A DNA stretch of 21,544 nucleotides from a virus (IMGVR_UViG_3300010885_011884:1-21544); one strand, 5' to 3'; shown: positions 14,749 to 21,544, counted from the first letter of the stretch. Numbers and translations: made by a program. The notes: a model not told the origin generated them from the sequence alone.

Positions 14749-17700
14749 TTAATATCCAAAAATCATTGCCATTGCAATACTTTTACCAGTTGTTACACCA
14801 GCAGTTGAAAATGAAGTAATATTTATTGCTTCAACAATGTCACCAGTATTTGTTCCAACGCCTAAAGTAAATGAAGTTCCATTGGTGGCAGTGTAATCTG
14901 ATGTTGCCAAAAATGTTCCGTTTACATAAACTTGTAATTGTCCTACTGTGTAAGATGATGTAAATGCTGTTTGATTTAATGTTGCAGTAAAACTAGTTCT
15001 TGTAAATGCTCCGGAACTAAACACCGCTGCTTCAACAATTTCACCAGCAAGAGTTGGAACGCTTAAAGTAAAATCTGTTCCAGAAGTTGCTGTGTAATCT
15101 GACGTTGCAAGCAAAATACCATTAACAAATATTTGAAGGTATCCAACTGTATACGTCAAAGTAAAGTTTGTTTGACCGGCTGTAGCTGTAAATGAAGTAC
15201 GGGCATAAGTTCCTGTTGAACCACCACCACCACTACCGTTAGCAGCAGCTGTAATACGACCATAAGCATCAACAGTAATGTTTGCACTTGTATAACTAGC
15301 AGCGGTAACTGCCGTTGTTGCTAATGCAATCGTACCAGTAGTCGTAATCGTACCACCAGTCAGTCCCGTACCAGCAGTAATAGACGTTACTGTTCCTGAT
15401 CCAGAAACCGTTGACCAAGTTGGTGCTGCTGATCCATTTGATGTAAGAACTTGGCCAGAAGTACCGGCACTTGAAAAAGCGTAAGCAGTTCCAGTACCGT
15501 AAGAAATTCCACCAGCGGTAGGTGTTGCAGTAGAGTTTGTACCACCACGGCTAATAGCTATACCAGTTCCGTTCCATGTTGCCGATGTAATAGAACCAGG
15601 ATAATCAAACGTGTTTGTTGACCAAGATACATTAGAAGGTGCAAAGTTATGCAAATCCCATGATCCGGCAGCAGTTGCATTGCTTAACAAAATAACTTCA
15701 ACAAAACCACCAGACTGAACTGTTGCAATTGTAGTGCTTGAGTTATTTTTAACAACAATTGTTCCGCTAGATTGGTTATTGTTAAACGTGTAATTTATGC
15801 CATTAGCCAATGTTGTTGCATCAGGCAATTGATACGTTTGACCACCTGAACCAGTAACAACGTAATTAGGAGCAGAACTTGCCGTTAATACTGTTGTAGT
15901 ACCAGCAGCAGCAACGCTTGAAAATGATTCGCTAATTGAGTTAACTGTTATGTTTGCATTTGAATCTCGCAAAACAATTGAGTTAGCACCAGAAGAAACT
16001 GTAACTCCACTTCCACCATTTGCTACTGCAACAACTCCTGTTACGTTGGCTGCATTGCCGCTGATATTGCCACTTATTTGCGAACCAGGCAAACTCAAAG
16101 AACTTAAGGTGGTTAACGTGCTATTGGATGTGGCAGTAATGTTTGCAGCCGTGCCAGTAGTGTTTTGATTCCACGTTGGAACCGTTCCTGACAATTGAGA
16201 ATAGGGTAAACTCAATGCGCTTAAAGTAGTAAGCGTTGAATTGCTAGTAGCAGTAATGTTTGATGCTGTTCCTGTTGTACTTTGATTCAACGTTGGAATA
16301 TCAGTAGCAACAATGGCCCTAAAAGTAGGAACACCAGCAAAACCATTAGGAGCAGCTAAAACAAAATTAGACGTTTTAGAAGCGTATGGGTTTAAAGTGT
16401 CTCCATAAGCAGCGGCTAAACTTATTGCAGGAGTTGCACCACCACTAGAAACAACAGGAGATGTACCTGTTACAGAAGTAACTGTACCTGAACCGGTTGC
16501 AGAAATTGTAATTGACCCTGAACCATTAGTAATGGTAATTCCCGTGCCAGCAGTCAATGTGCTTTTTGCAAGCGTACTTCCAGTAGAGTTGCCAATTAAT
16601 AATTGACCATCTGTATAAGTAGTTTGACCAGTTCCTCCATTAGCAACCGCTACTGTTCCAGTTACATTGGCTGCATTGCCAGAAATATTGCCAGAAACTT
16701 GAGATCCTGGAAGGCTTAATGAGCTTAATGTAGTAAGCGTTGAATTACTGGTAGCTGTAATGTTTGCAGCAGTACCTGTAGTGTTCTGGTTTAAAGTAGG
16801 TATATCTGCGGAAAGAAGAGTTCTAAACGTTGGAACACCAGCAACACCATTGGGAGCAATAAGTACAGCATTTGCTGTTTGACTTGCAAAGTTTGAAGCC
16901 GTAACCGAAAGAGTACCACCTAGTGTTAGGTTACCTGTTGTAGTTACCGTACCAGTTAAAGTTAAACCGCTTACTGTGCCGGTTCCAGCAACACTAGTAA
17001 CTGTTCCTGTATTGTTTGTGTATCCGCTTGGATTAGATGCAGCATAAGCTCCAAGAGAAGTTAATGCAGCAGAGGCACTTGTTGCACCCGTACCACCGTT
17101 AGCAATAGGTAACGCTGTCCCAGAATACGAAATATCAAGAGAACCGCTAGTAGTAATAGGGCTACCAGCTATTGACAAAAATGCTGGAACTGTAGCTGCA
17201 ACTGAAGTAACTGTACCGCTACCCGCACCAATTGTTATTGGAAGTACGTTGTAGTACCAATCAGAAGCAGGTTGAGCGCTTATTGTTGTTTGCGCTACAC
17301 AAGTAAAAATACCTTTTGAATTTGCGGGTATTGTGGTTAAAGCATTTAAATTATTGTAAGTAGCAACGGTAACTGTTGTAGACGATTTATTAATGATTGT
17401 CCAAGTTTGACCTTTATATGTTGAAGCAGTTGAAGATAAATAAATTGTCTGTGAAATTGCTCCAGTTACATATTGAATAACATTAGAAAATTGAGTAAGT
17501 TGTACAGCAGTTATTGATGATGCTATTAAAGAATAAGTATTTCTTTCAATACCAGAAAGCGCTGTGTTACCAGGAAAACCAGATACTGAAATATCCCAAG
17601 TATTAGTTCCCAAGTAAGTTGCACGAGCTATTGAACCAATTAAAACATATTGAAGAAAAGTAGCGCCAGAATTTTTTAAGCTAATTAAACTAGATGTTGA

Positions 17701-18594
17701 GTTATTTTCAATTAAAAAATTGTATCCAATAGGCAAGCCATAAGAAGAGTCAGGTAAATTTATAGTTGTTGCAGAAGTACTTGAACCCGAAACATACTGA
17801 TATGTAGCACTAGAACCAGTAAGAGTAGTGCTTCCACCAGCAGTTATTGAATCAAAACCAAGCTGTTGAATTCCTGCTCCAGCCAAACTGCTTGAACCTG
17901 TGCCGCCATTTGCTATTGGCAATACTCCTGTTACAGAGCTTGTTAAAGAAACACCTGTAATAGAACCGCCAAGCGTCAAGCTTCCTGTTGACGTTACTGT
18001 TCCACTAAGAGTTAATCCATTAACTGTACCTGTTCCAGCAACACTAGTAACTCCAGTATTGGCTACGGAAATAGATCCTGCGCCATTGGTGATTGATATT
18101 CCAGTACCGGCAGTTAACGTTGCTTTTGACAGCGTATTACCTGTAGTGTTACCAATTAACAGCTCTCCATTCAAATAGCTTGTTTGACCAGAGCCACCAT
18201 TGGCAACTGGCAAAGCTGTTCCAGAATACGATAGTGCAAGTGCTCCACTTGATGTTATTGGAGAATTTGCTACTGATAAAAAAGCTGGAGCAGTTAATCC
18301 TACCGAAGTAACAGTACCAACTCCACTTGAAGTAGAGTTAATAGTTTGATTAGGCCAAGTTCCTGTAATAGTTACATTGGTTCCAGCTACCAATGCCGGT
18401 GTTGTTGTACCCGTACCGCCTTGGGCAACAGCAATAGTTCCAGAAATCATGGAACTAGTAATGTTTGGTGGGCCACCTGTAGCAACAATTGATCCAGTTG
18501 TTGATGGTAACGTAAGAGTTACTGTCGTTGCTGAATCTGGTGCAACTATTTCTGTTGCCCCACCAAGAGCCGCTTGTAAAACAATTTTACCCAT
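14749..18594 (-). CDS. Long repeat-built tail fibre protein
   Basis: The 1281-aa product starts MGKIVLQAALGGATEIV, a usual N terminus of phage fibres in environmental genomes. The shaft is built from repeated Gly/Thr/Ser units: GTVTSV, LLIGN.TG.TL.K.TLTAGTG and (V/I)ANGG(T/S)G elements that recur about seven times. Three larger beta domains, likely knobs, interrupt it at about residues 248-335, 355-453 and 893-985 (the last with GQTYQLPDATTL and AAGSWDLHNF). The C-terminal part has two tandem 67-residue domains and ends GKSIAMAMIFGY, a cap I know from other aquatic phage fibres. It likely forms a trimeric fibre that binds the host. I chose ATG 18594, which has AGGA five bases before it; the longer reading needs TTG at 18612 and overlaps the upstream stop. 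Confidence 0.88.
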   Translation of the reverse strand: MGKIVLQAALGGATEIVAPDSATTVTLTLPSTTGSIVATGGPPNITSSMISGTIAVAQGGTGTTTPALVAGTNVTITGTWPNQTINSTSSGVGTVTSVGLTAPAFLSVANSPITSSGALALSYSGTALPVANGGSGQTSYLNGELLIGNTTGNTLSKATLTAGTGISITNGAGSISVANTGVTSVAGTGTVNGLTLSGTVTSTGSLTLGGSITGVSLTSSVTGVLPIANGGTGSSSLAGAGIQQLGFDSITAGGSTTLTGSSATYQYVSGSSTSATTINLPDSSYGLPIGYNFLIENNSTSSLISLKNSGATFLQYVLIGSIARATYLGTNTWDISVSGFPGNTALSGIERNTYSLIASSITAVQLTQFSNVIQYVTGAISQTIYLSSTASTYKGQTWTIINKSSTTVTVATYNNLNALTTIPANSKGIFTCVAQTTISAQPASDWYYNVLPITIGAGSGTVTSVAATVPAFLSIAGSPITTSGSLDISYSGTALPIANGGTGATSASAALTSLGAYAASNPSGYTNNTGTVTSVAGTGTVSGLTLTGTVTTTGNLTLGGTLSVTASNFASQTANAVLIAPNGVAGVPTFRTLLSADIPTLNQNTTGTAANITATSNSTLTTLSSLSLPGSQVSGNISGNAANVTGTVAVANGGTGQTTYTDGQLLIGNSTGSTLAKSTLTAGTGITITNGSGSITISATGSGTVTSVTGTSPVVSSGGATPAISLAAAYGDTLNPYASKTSNFVLAAPNGFAGVPTFRAIVATDIPTLNQSTTGTASNITATSNSTLTTLSALSLPYSQLSGTVPTWNQNTTGTAANITATSNSTLTTLSSLSLPGSQISGNISGNAANVTGVVAVANGGSGVTVSSGANSIVLRDSNANITVNSISESFSSVAAAGTTTVLTASSAPNYVVTGSGGQTYQLPDATTLANGINYTFNNNQSSGTIVVKNNSSTTIATVQSGGFVEVILLSNATAAGSWDLHNFAPSNVSWSTNTFDYPGSITSATWNGTGIAISRGGTNSTATPTAGGISYGTGTAYAFSSAGTSGQVLTSNGSAAPTWSTVSGSGTVTSITAGTGLTGGTITTTGTIALATTAVTAASYTSANITVDAYGRITAAANGSGGGGSTGTYARTSFTATAGQTNFTLTYTVGYLQIFVNGILLATSDYTATSGTDFTLSVPTLAGEIVEAAVFSSGAFTRTSFTATLNQTAFTSSYTVGQLQVYVNGTFLATSDYTATNGTSFTLGVGTNTGDIVEAINITSFSTAGVTTGKSIAMAMIFGY
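14815..15201 (-). repeat. Tandem 201-bp duplication at the fibre C terminus
   Basis: Two copies of a 67-residue domain lie head to tail, starting RTSFTAT at 15201 and at 15000. Both carry QT.F...YTVG.LQ(I/V).VNG..LATSDYTAT.GT.FTL and end in EA. Matching plus-strand sites GCTTCAACAAT(T/G)TCACCAG are exactly 201 bases apart (15029 and 14828). The conserved VNG and DYTA elements mark a domain seen in many phage fibres. Confidence 0.85.
16016..16800 (-). repeat. Three related shaft repeats within the long fibre gene
   Basis: Three copies of a unit with NITATSNSTLTTLS(S/A)LSLP lie near 16016-16173, 16186-16300 and 16633-16795. The first and third also share SGNISGNAANVTG and the (V/I)AVANGG(T/S)G hinge. 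The middle copy is shortened (SLPYSQLSGTVPTW). The copies are related at the DNA level as well, so they probably arose by recombination within the gene. Confidence 0.8.
17015..17218 (-). repeat. Shaft block shared with the neighbouring fibre gene
   Basis: Encodes GTVTSVAATVPAFLSIAGSP, then SYSGTALPIANGGTGAT and ASAALTSLGAYAASNPSGYT. The same order occurs in the 359-aa fibre at about 18768-18980, and a shorter relative lies at 18175-18320. Similarity is obvious at both protein and DNA level. Confidence 0.8.
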
Positions 18595-18601
18595 AATTTT
18601 C

Positions 18602-19681
18602 CTACGCAGCAATAATTAGATTTGAAACCGTTAACGTTCCGGTGCTTGGGTTAAATTTAAACTTTGAAGAACTTACATATTCTGCCGTTACGTTTCCACT
18701 TGTTGTATTTGAAAACAATGGGTAGCGAACAGCGTTTGTAGTTGTATCGTCAGTAATAGTTGCATAATTTGTTGACGTATATCCATTTGGATTTGAAGCT
18801 GGATATGCTCCCAATGATGTCAACGCTGCGCTTGCAGTGGTAGCACCTGTACCACCATTTGCTATTGGTAAAGCAGTGCCAGAATAACTAATTGCTATTG
18901 TTCCAGAAGACGTTATTGGACTTCCAGTAACAGACAAAAAGGAAGGTACAGTTGTTGCTACAGATGTTACAGTTCCTTGAGGATTTGCGGCAGTGCTAAT
19001 TCCAGTAACACGACCATAAGTGTCAATAGTTACTACAGGTATTAAAGTAGCTGATCCACTAGTACCGGCAGTAGCTATTCCACTTGCTAAATCAACAACA
19101 GGAGTTGTTCCGCCTGTACTTGTAATACGCCCAGCTGTTCCTGTTACGGAATTAACATAAGTTCCCGCTGGTTGTTTAGCATTAAACGTTGTCCAATCTG
19201 CGGAACTCAACAATCCTCTATTAGTTGCAGAAGCAGTAGGAAGGTTAAGTGTAATTACTGGTGTAGTTGTTGGATTTGCTACTGTTGACGAAACGTCTGT
19301 TCCAGAAGTTCCAAGAGTCAAAGCCGAAACATTAAAAACAGTTCCAGTACCAGAAGGAACTACAAATTGTCCTGGTGTAGACCAAGTAAACGATTGGTTT
19401 GATTTTGAATTTACAAGAGTAATTGAAACCCAAACTTTATTTGTTGGGCTTATTGGAGGGTAATTTGACCAACCTGTTGGAGGAGTTCCAACGTTTGTTG
19501 TAAAGTTCCATGATCCACCAGTTGGTGCTGTTAATGCCGTTGCCGATTCTTGAAATACAAACCACTCAAAATACGTTCCACCAAAAACTGTATTGTTTCC
19601 GTACAAACCAACGGATTCTGAACCTGATTGTGGAGCAACAGTTCCTGTAGAAGTACTGCCGTAAAGACCACCTGTAGCCAT
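18602..19681 (-). CDS. Short tail fibre or fibre-base protein
   Basis: The 359-aa product has an N-terminal domain of about 110 residues (MATGGLYGSTSTGTVAP, GGTYFEWFVFQ, GGSWNFTTN, KVWVSITLVNS) that I recognise from other environmental phage fibres, then a repeat shaft. In it are LSSADWTTFNAKQP, VTGTAGRITSTGGTTPVVDLA, DTYGRVTG and one LPIANGGTGAT hinge, and it ends KFKFNPSTGTLTVSNLIIAA. Tyr-Phe-Glu-Trp aromatic residues in the N-terminal domain may form the attachment surface. It may be the proximal fibre segment to which the 1281-aa fibre attaches, or an alternative fibre. Stop and ribosome site are fused at the junction (TAAGGACTAATTATG). Confidence 0.82.
   Translation of the reverse strand: MATGGLYGSTSTGTVAPQSGSESVGLYGNNTVFGGTYFEWFVFQESATALTAPTGGSWNFTTNVGTPPTGWSNYPPISPTNKVWVSITLVNSKSNQSFTWSTPGQFVVPSGTGTVFNVSALTLGTSGTDVSSTVANPTTTPVITLNLPTASATNRGLLSSADWTTFNAKQPAGTYVNSVTGTAGRITSTGGTTPVVDLASGIATAGTSGSATLIPVVTIDTYGRVTGISTAANPQGTVTSVATTVPSFLSVTGSPITSSGTIAISYSGTALPIANGGTGATTASAALTSLGAYPASNPNGYTSTNYATITDDTTTNAVRYPLFSNTTSGNVTAEYVSSSKFKFNPSTGTLTVSNLIIAA
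18768..18980 (-). repeat. Shaft block in the short fibre, matching 17015-17218
   Basis: Encodes GTVTSVATTVPSFLSVTGSP, SYSGTALPIANGGTGAT and TASAALTSLGAYPASNPNGY near the end of the 359-aa fibre. The long shared run between two adjacent genes is a natural substrate for homologous exchange of fibre segments. Confidence 0.8.
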
Positions 19682-19690
19682 AATTAGTCC

Positions 19691-20674
19691 TTACTTGAAC
19701 GAATAGCGATAGTTACGGGGCTGGAATTCACTGGTGAGATGCTGATCTCCACCACGCCATTTGCCTTTGAAGTTTTGATCTTCAATCAAACCGTAAGAGT
19801 CATCAAACCTAGAAATCCACTTTTGTGCTTCTTCAGTATTTTTGTTTTTATCGTAATATGCCCACAATGTACCATAGAAGTACCCTTCAGGAAATGACGC
19901 AAGTGCAGCATTATTTTGAACAATAGGATTTAACGAATCTGTTGTTGGGCTAAACAAAAATGGAAACGTTTGTTGGTAATACGCTTTGATGATTGTATTT
20001 TCACCAGGGTTGGGAGTGAATACATAGTTAGGCCCAACTTCAGAAAACGAAGCACGAATAACCCTTGGTACACCAAAAGGCTTAACGTACAGTTGGTCAA
20101 TCATCCTGCGTCGAATAATTTCACGATCACCAACACGGTCATAAATAATCCAAGGGCCAACGTTTCCGGTGGTTGATGGAGAAGTTGTACTGTAAGTTTC
20201 CTGAAAGAAAAGAATCGGCAGATTCATGTCTGACGGAATAGGAGCCAAACCTTGAGCGTTGACAGTCAGAATTGAAGGATTTGTCAGGCTATACGGATCG
20301 GTACGCAATGCGGGAAGCTCAATTGTCCGCATTTTTAACTCTGCCATCTGAATACAGCCAAGGATTTCAACAGACGATTGGGTTGGAATCTTTAGGATAG
20401 CTGTAGGAAGCGTTGCACCTAGCCAAATTCCGTCCGGATCGTTAACGGTGATGGTAGTGCTGCTTACAGCGGTAACGGCGGTATACGGGCCTGTAACGGT
20501 TGGGCCAATAAAGTCTCCAACTAAAACTACGCTTGTGGGATTTGCAGAAGTTGTGATTACACCGGTAGAGCTAACAAATGCAGTTGCATTGATGCTTACC
20601 GAGGAAGGAATTGCCCCCACCCATTGTGCTACTCGACTAACCAGAGCGTTAGCTGATTGGATGAAAAGGGCCAT
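19691..20674 (-). CDS. Head-tail adaptor-like protein
   Basis: The 327-aa product starts with a short helix (ALFIQSANALVSRVAQWV), then what looks like an inserted beta region (about 25-95, Val/Thr/Ser/Gly-rich). The remainder carries the adaptor signature: AYYQQTFPFL, then NAALASFPEGYFYGTLWAYYDKNK and EEAQKWISRFDD (about residues 228-285). The arrangement of an F/Y-Y..FP turn, a P-x-x-Y-F-Y-G-x-L-W-A-Y-Y helix and a following W..R....Y helix is that of the adaptor family of short-tailed phages such as SU10. These proteins form a ring between portal and nozzle. The beta insertion is not part of the usual small adaptors. TAAGGAAACACTATG links it to the upstream gene. Confidence 0.72.
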   Translation of the reverse strand: MALFIQSANALVSRVAQWVGAIPSSVSINATAFVSSTGVITTSANPTSVVLVGDFIGPTVTGPYTAVTAVSSTTITVNDPDGIWLGATLPTAILKIPTQSSVEILGCIQMAELKMRTIELPALRTDPYSLTNPSILTVNAQGLAPIPSDMNLPILFFQETYSTTSPSTTGNVGPWIIYDRVGDREIIRRRMIDQLYVKPFGVPRVIRASFSEVGPNYVFTPNPGENTIIKAYYQQTFPFLFSPTTDSLNPIVQNNAALASFPEGYFYGTLWAYYDKNKNTEEAQKWISRFDDSYGLIEDQNFKGKWRGGDQHLTSEFQPRNYRYSFK

Positions 20675-20683
20675 AGTGTTTCC

Positions 20684-21190
20684 TTACTTGGTCGGAATAG
20701 CTGGATTATAAGGTAATGGAATTTTACCGCTAGGATGGCAAACAAAGTCGGAATAATACTCATTCACAATAGCGTAGAACAATATCTTGTCTTCTTTTAC
20801 CTGCTTAATAAGTTCCCACGGACGATTACTAAACCACTTAGAACTGATCTCATGAGCAAAGCACTTTGGTAGCTCCATTGCATGAAATGTTCCAGCAAAA
20901 AATGGGTTATCAGTACCGTGTTCTTTATAAAACTCACGCTTTTCTTTACAACCTTGTTTAATTGCTTCAACGTTTTTCTGGTCATACTGAACATACCTGG
21001 CTCCATCAATAGCGCCAATTTTGTAGTCAATGTTCCTTGTGTTGAATGTTTGAGACCAAGTACCTGACTTGACCTCATTAAACATCTTGTCGTTCTTTAT
21101 CAATAATCCTTCAATGCCAGCCCCTAGATTACCCTTTGTGTAGTAATCCTCGTTGATTCGAGCTTCTTCATTGTTGAGATTTAATTCCAT
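20684..21190 (-). CDS. Unidentified protein between capsid and adaptor genes
   Basis: The 168-aa product is charged and soluble-looking, with NNEEARINEDYYTKG, an FHAMELPKCFAHEIS segment (His, Cys and Glu close together, about residues 102-116), an aromatic helix KILFYAIVNEYYSDFVCH and a Pro-rich end PLPYNPAIPTK. I do not recognise a family. The amino-acid makeup, with Lys, Glu, Asn and Tyr high and Gly low, is unlike its neighbours. Its place after the capsid gene would suit a head completion or assembly factor, but that is only context. I prefer ATG 21190 because GGAG lies six bases before it; an upstream ATG at 21202 would add four residues and has a weaker ribosome site. Confidence 0.7.
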   Translation of the reverse strand: MELNLNNEEARINEDYYTKGNLGAGIEGLLIKNDKMFNEVKSGTWSQTFNTRNIDYKIGAIDGARYVQYDQKNVEAIKQGCKEKREFYKEHGTDNPFFAGTFHAMELPKCFAHEISSKWFSNRPWELIKQVKEDKILFYAIVNEYYSDFVCHPSGKIPLPYNPAIPTK

Positions 21191-21196
21191 ACTTTT

Positions 21197-21200
21197 CTCC
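21197..21200 (-). promoter_or_regulatory. GGAG ribosome site deciding the 168-aa start
   Basis: GGAG on the transcript lies six bases before ATG 21190. The competing ATG at 21202 overlaps the same sequence (ATGGAG), so ribosomes starting there would cover the site. Confidence 0.6.
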
Positions 21201-21211
21201 ATGACTTTCCA

Positions 21212-21236
21212 AAGGGAACCCTTTTGAGATTCCCTT
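21212..21236 (-). other. Second hairpin downstream of the capsid gene
   Basis: A perfect 7-bp inverted repeat AAGGGAA / TTCCCTT with an 11-base loop lies in the gap between the capsid stop and the 168-aa gene. There is no long U-run after it, so it would be a poor terminator alone; it may add to attenuation or protect the capsid mRNA end. An alternative, tighter pairing AAAGGG/CCCTTT overlaps it. Confidence 0.5.
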
Positions 21237-21239
21237 CAG

Positions 21240-21257
21240 AAAACCTCCGAAGAGATT
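21240..21257 (-). terminator. cUUCGg tetraloop hairpin with a U-run after the capsid gene
   Basis: On the transcript AAUCUC pairs with GAGGUU (one G-U pair) around a UUCG loop, closed by C-G, which is an exceptionally stable tetraloop. The stem is followed by UU and then CUG, giving UUUU in all. The first two stem bases are the last two bases of the capsid gene's TAA stop. A short stem and short U-run suggest a leaky terminator or an mRNA-end stabiliser that lowers expression of the downstream genes relative to capsid. Confidence 0.6.
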
Positions 21258-21544
21258 ATGCCAAGTAACGCTTAACTTGGGCGCTTGGACGAGGGCCGGT
21301 TACAGCAGCACCAGTTGGGCTAATTGCAGCGAGAACACCCACGCCTGCTGGGTTACGCACAATCAAAGTACCTTCCATGATGTACTGATCCAAAGAAGCG
21401 TCAGCATTGCTGAATACTTCGTTGTTCGGGCCTAGTTCACGCAACGAACCCCACTGGATAACGTCAGGGTTCATGAACAAAGCGGAGGTGTTATCCGAAC
21501 CGGTTTGATCCATAACCCAGCTATCGTCGATCTGGTAGGTGTAG
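21256..21544 (-). CDS. Major capsid protein, C-terminal end (partial)
   Basis: The frame is open to the window edge and gives the last 95 or so residues. The segment DDSWVMDQTGSDNTSALFMNP, then PDVIQWGSLRELG, DASLDQYIMEGTL and IVRNPAGVGVLAAIS corresponds to the end of HK97-fold capsid proteins. There a W-V-x-D-P-like strand, an arginine turn and an E-G-T-L-x-V-R-N beta strand precede the final A-domain residues. In that fold the region lies near the centre of capsomers. The start codon is outside the window; the internal ATG at 21513 is not a start. The next gene lies 65 bases away, the largest gap in this window. Confidence 0.75.
   Translation of the reverse strand, partial: YTYQIDDSWVMDQTGSDNTSALFMNPDVIQWGSLRELGPNNEVFSNADASLDQYIMEGTLIVRNPAGVGVLAAISPTGAAVTGPRPSAQVKRYLA

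Noticed and set aside
16016-16800. Evenly recurring repeats considered as a CRISPR array
   Set aside because: The repeats are coding, diverged, of different lengths, and keep the fibre reading frame; no spacers or leader.
17900-18178. Plus-strand open frame rich in Val, Pro and Thr inside the long fibre gene
   Set aside because: Antisense of Gly/Thr/Asn shaft repeats, with no start signal. Similar frames at 15950-16168 and 18377-18619 are shadows for the same reason.
18595-18612. TTG start extending the long fibre by six residues
   Set aside because: The ATG at 18594 has AGGA five bases before it and gives the usual MGKIVL N terminus; the TTG reading overlaps the upstream gene's end.
9761-19681. 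Diversity-generating retroelement acting on the fibre genes
   Set aside because: No reverse transcriptase and no template/variable repeat pair with adenine-specific differences are seen. The repeats differ at all base types. An element outside the window cannot be excluded.
21237-21248. GGAGG at 21244-21248 as a ribosome site for a short frame starting with CTG
   Set aside because: The GGAGG forms the 3' arm of the cUUCGg hairpin, the frame would be only about 23 codons, and CTG starts are rare.
1-21544. Prophage attachment sites, integrase or bacterial flanks
   Set aside because: No integrase, tRNA end or bacterial gene is present; lytic or temperate lifestyle cannot be judged from this window.

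Overview
The window is a compact block of late structural genes from a tailed bacteriophage (Caudoviricetes), most likely a short-tailed, podovirus-like phage. Every gene lies on the minus strand, so transcription runs from high to low coordinates. The genes abut or overlap by 1-4 bases almost everywhere; the only real intergenic gap follows the major capsid protein gene. I see no tRNA, rRNA, CRISPR array, insertion sequence, integrase, replication gene or bacterial housekeeping gene. The small A, T and Gly/Ser/Thr-rich protein families, familiar from viral metagenomes, suggest an uncultured aquatic phage. The host cannot be read from the sequence.

Layout in transcription order. (1) 21544-20684: the C-terminal end of the major capsid protein, two small hairpins, then a 168-aa protein of unknown role. 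(2) 20674-19691: a head-tail adaptor-like protein. (3) 19681-9761: about 10 kb, nearly half the window, of receptor-binding material. It holds a short and a very long repeat-built tail fibre (359 and 1281 aa), three small families common in environmental phages (123, 148 and 118 aa), and three glycine-rich proteins carrying four copies of one poly-glycine adhesin module. (4) 9764-8151: a tail nozzle-like (gp10-type) protein. (5) 8151-5375: a 785-aa tail-tip or fibre protein with Ig-like, collagen-like and 10-residue stalk repeats, followed by a tail-assembly-chaperone-like protein. (6) 5371-601: a Ser/Gly-rich small protein and four Ala/Gln/Asn-rich proteins that look like internal virion (DNA ejection) proteins and their partners. 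(7) 592-1: a small single-span membrane protein (holin candidate), a secreted Pro-rich protein, and the first 12 codons of a further gene; this may be a lysis cassette.

The likely working picture is a capsid closed by the adaptor and nozzle, a set of alternative or combined fibres and glycine-rich adhesins for host recognition, ejection proteins that carry DNA through the envelope, and lysis genes last. The points most worth checking are a perfect A_AAA_AAA slippery heptamer directly before the stop of the 785-aa gene, in register to fuse it to the chaperone; the four-copy poly-glycine adhesin array; the insertion of the whole adhesion block between adaptor and nozzle genes that are neighbours in several known podoviruses; and a cUUCGg hairpin that starts inside the capsid gene's stop codon. 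Family assignments come from recognition of sequence patterns, not from a database search.
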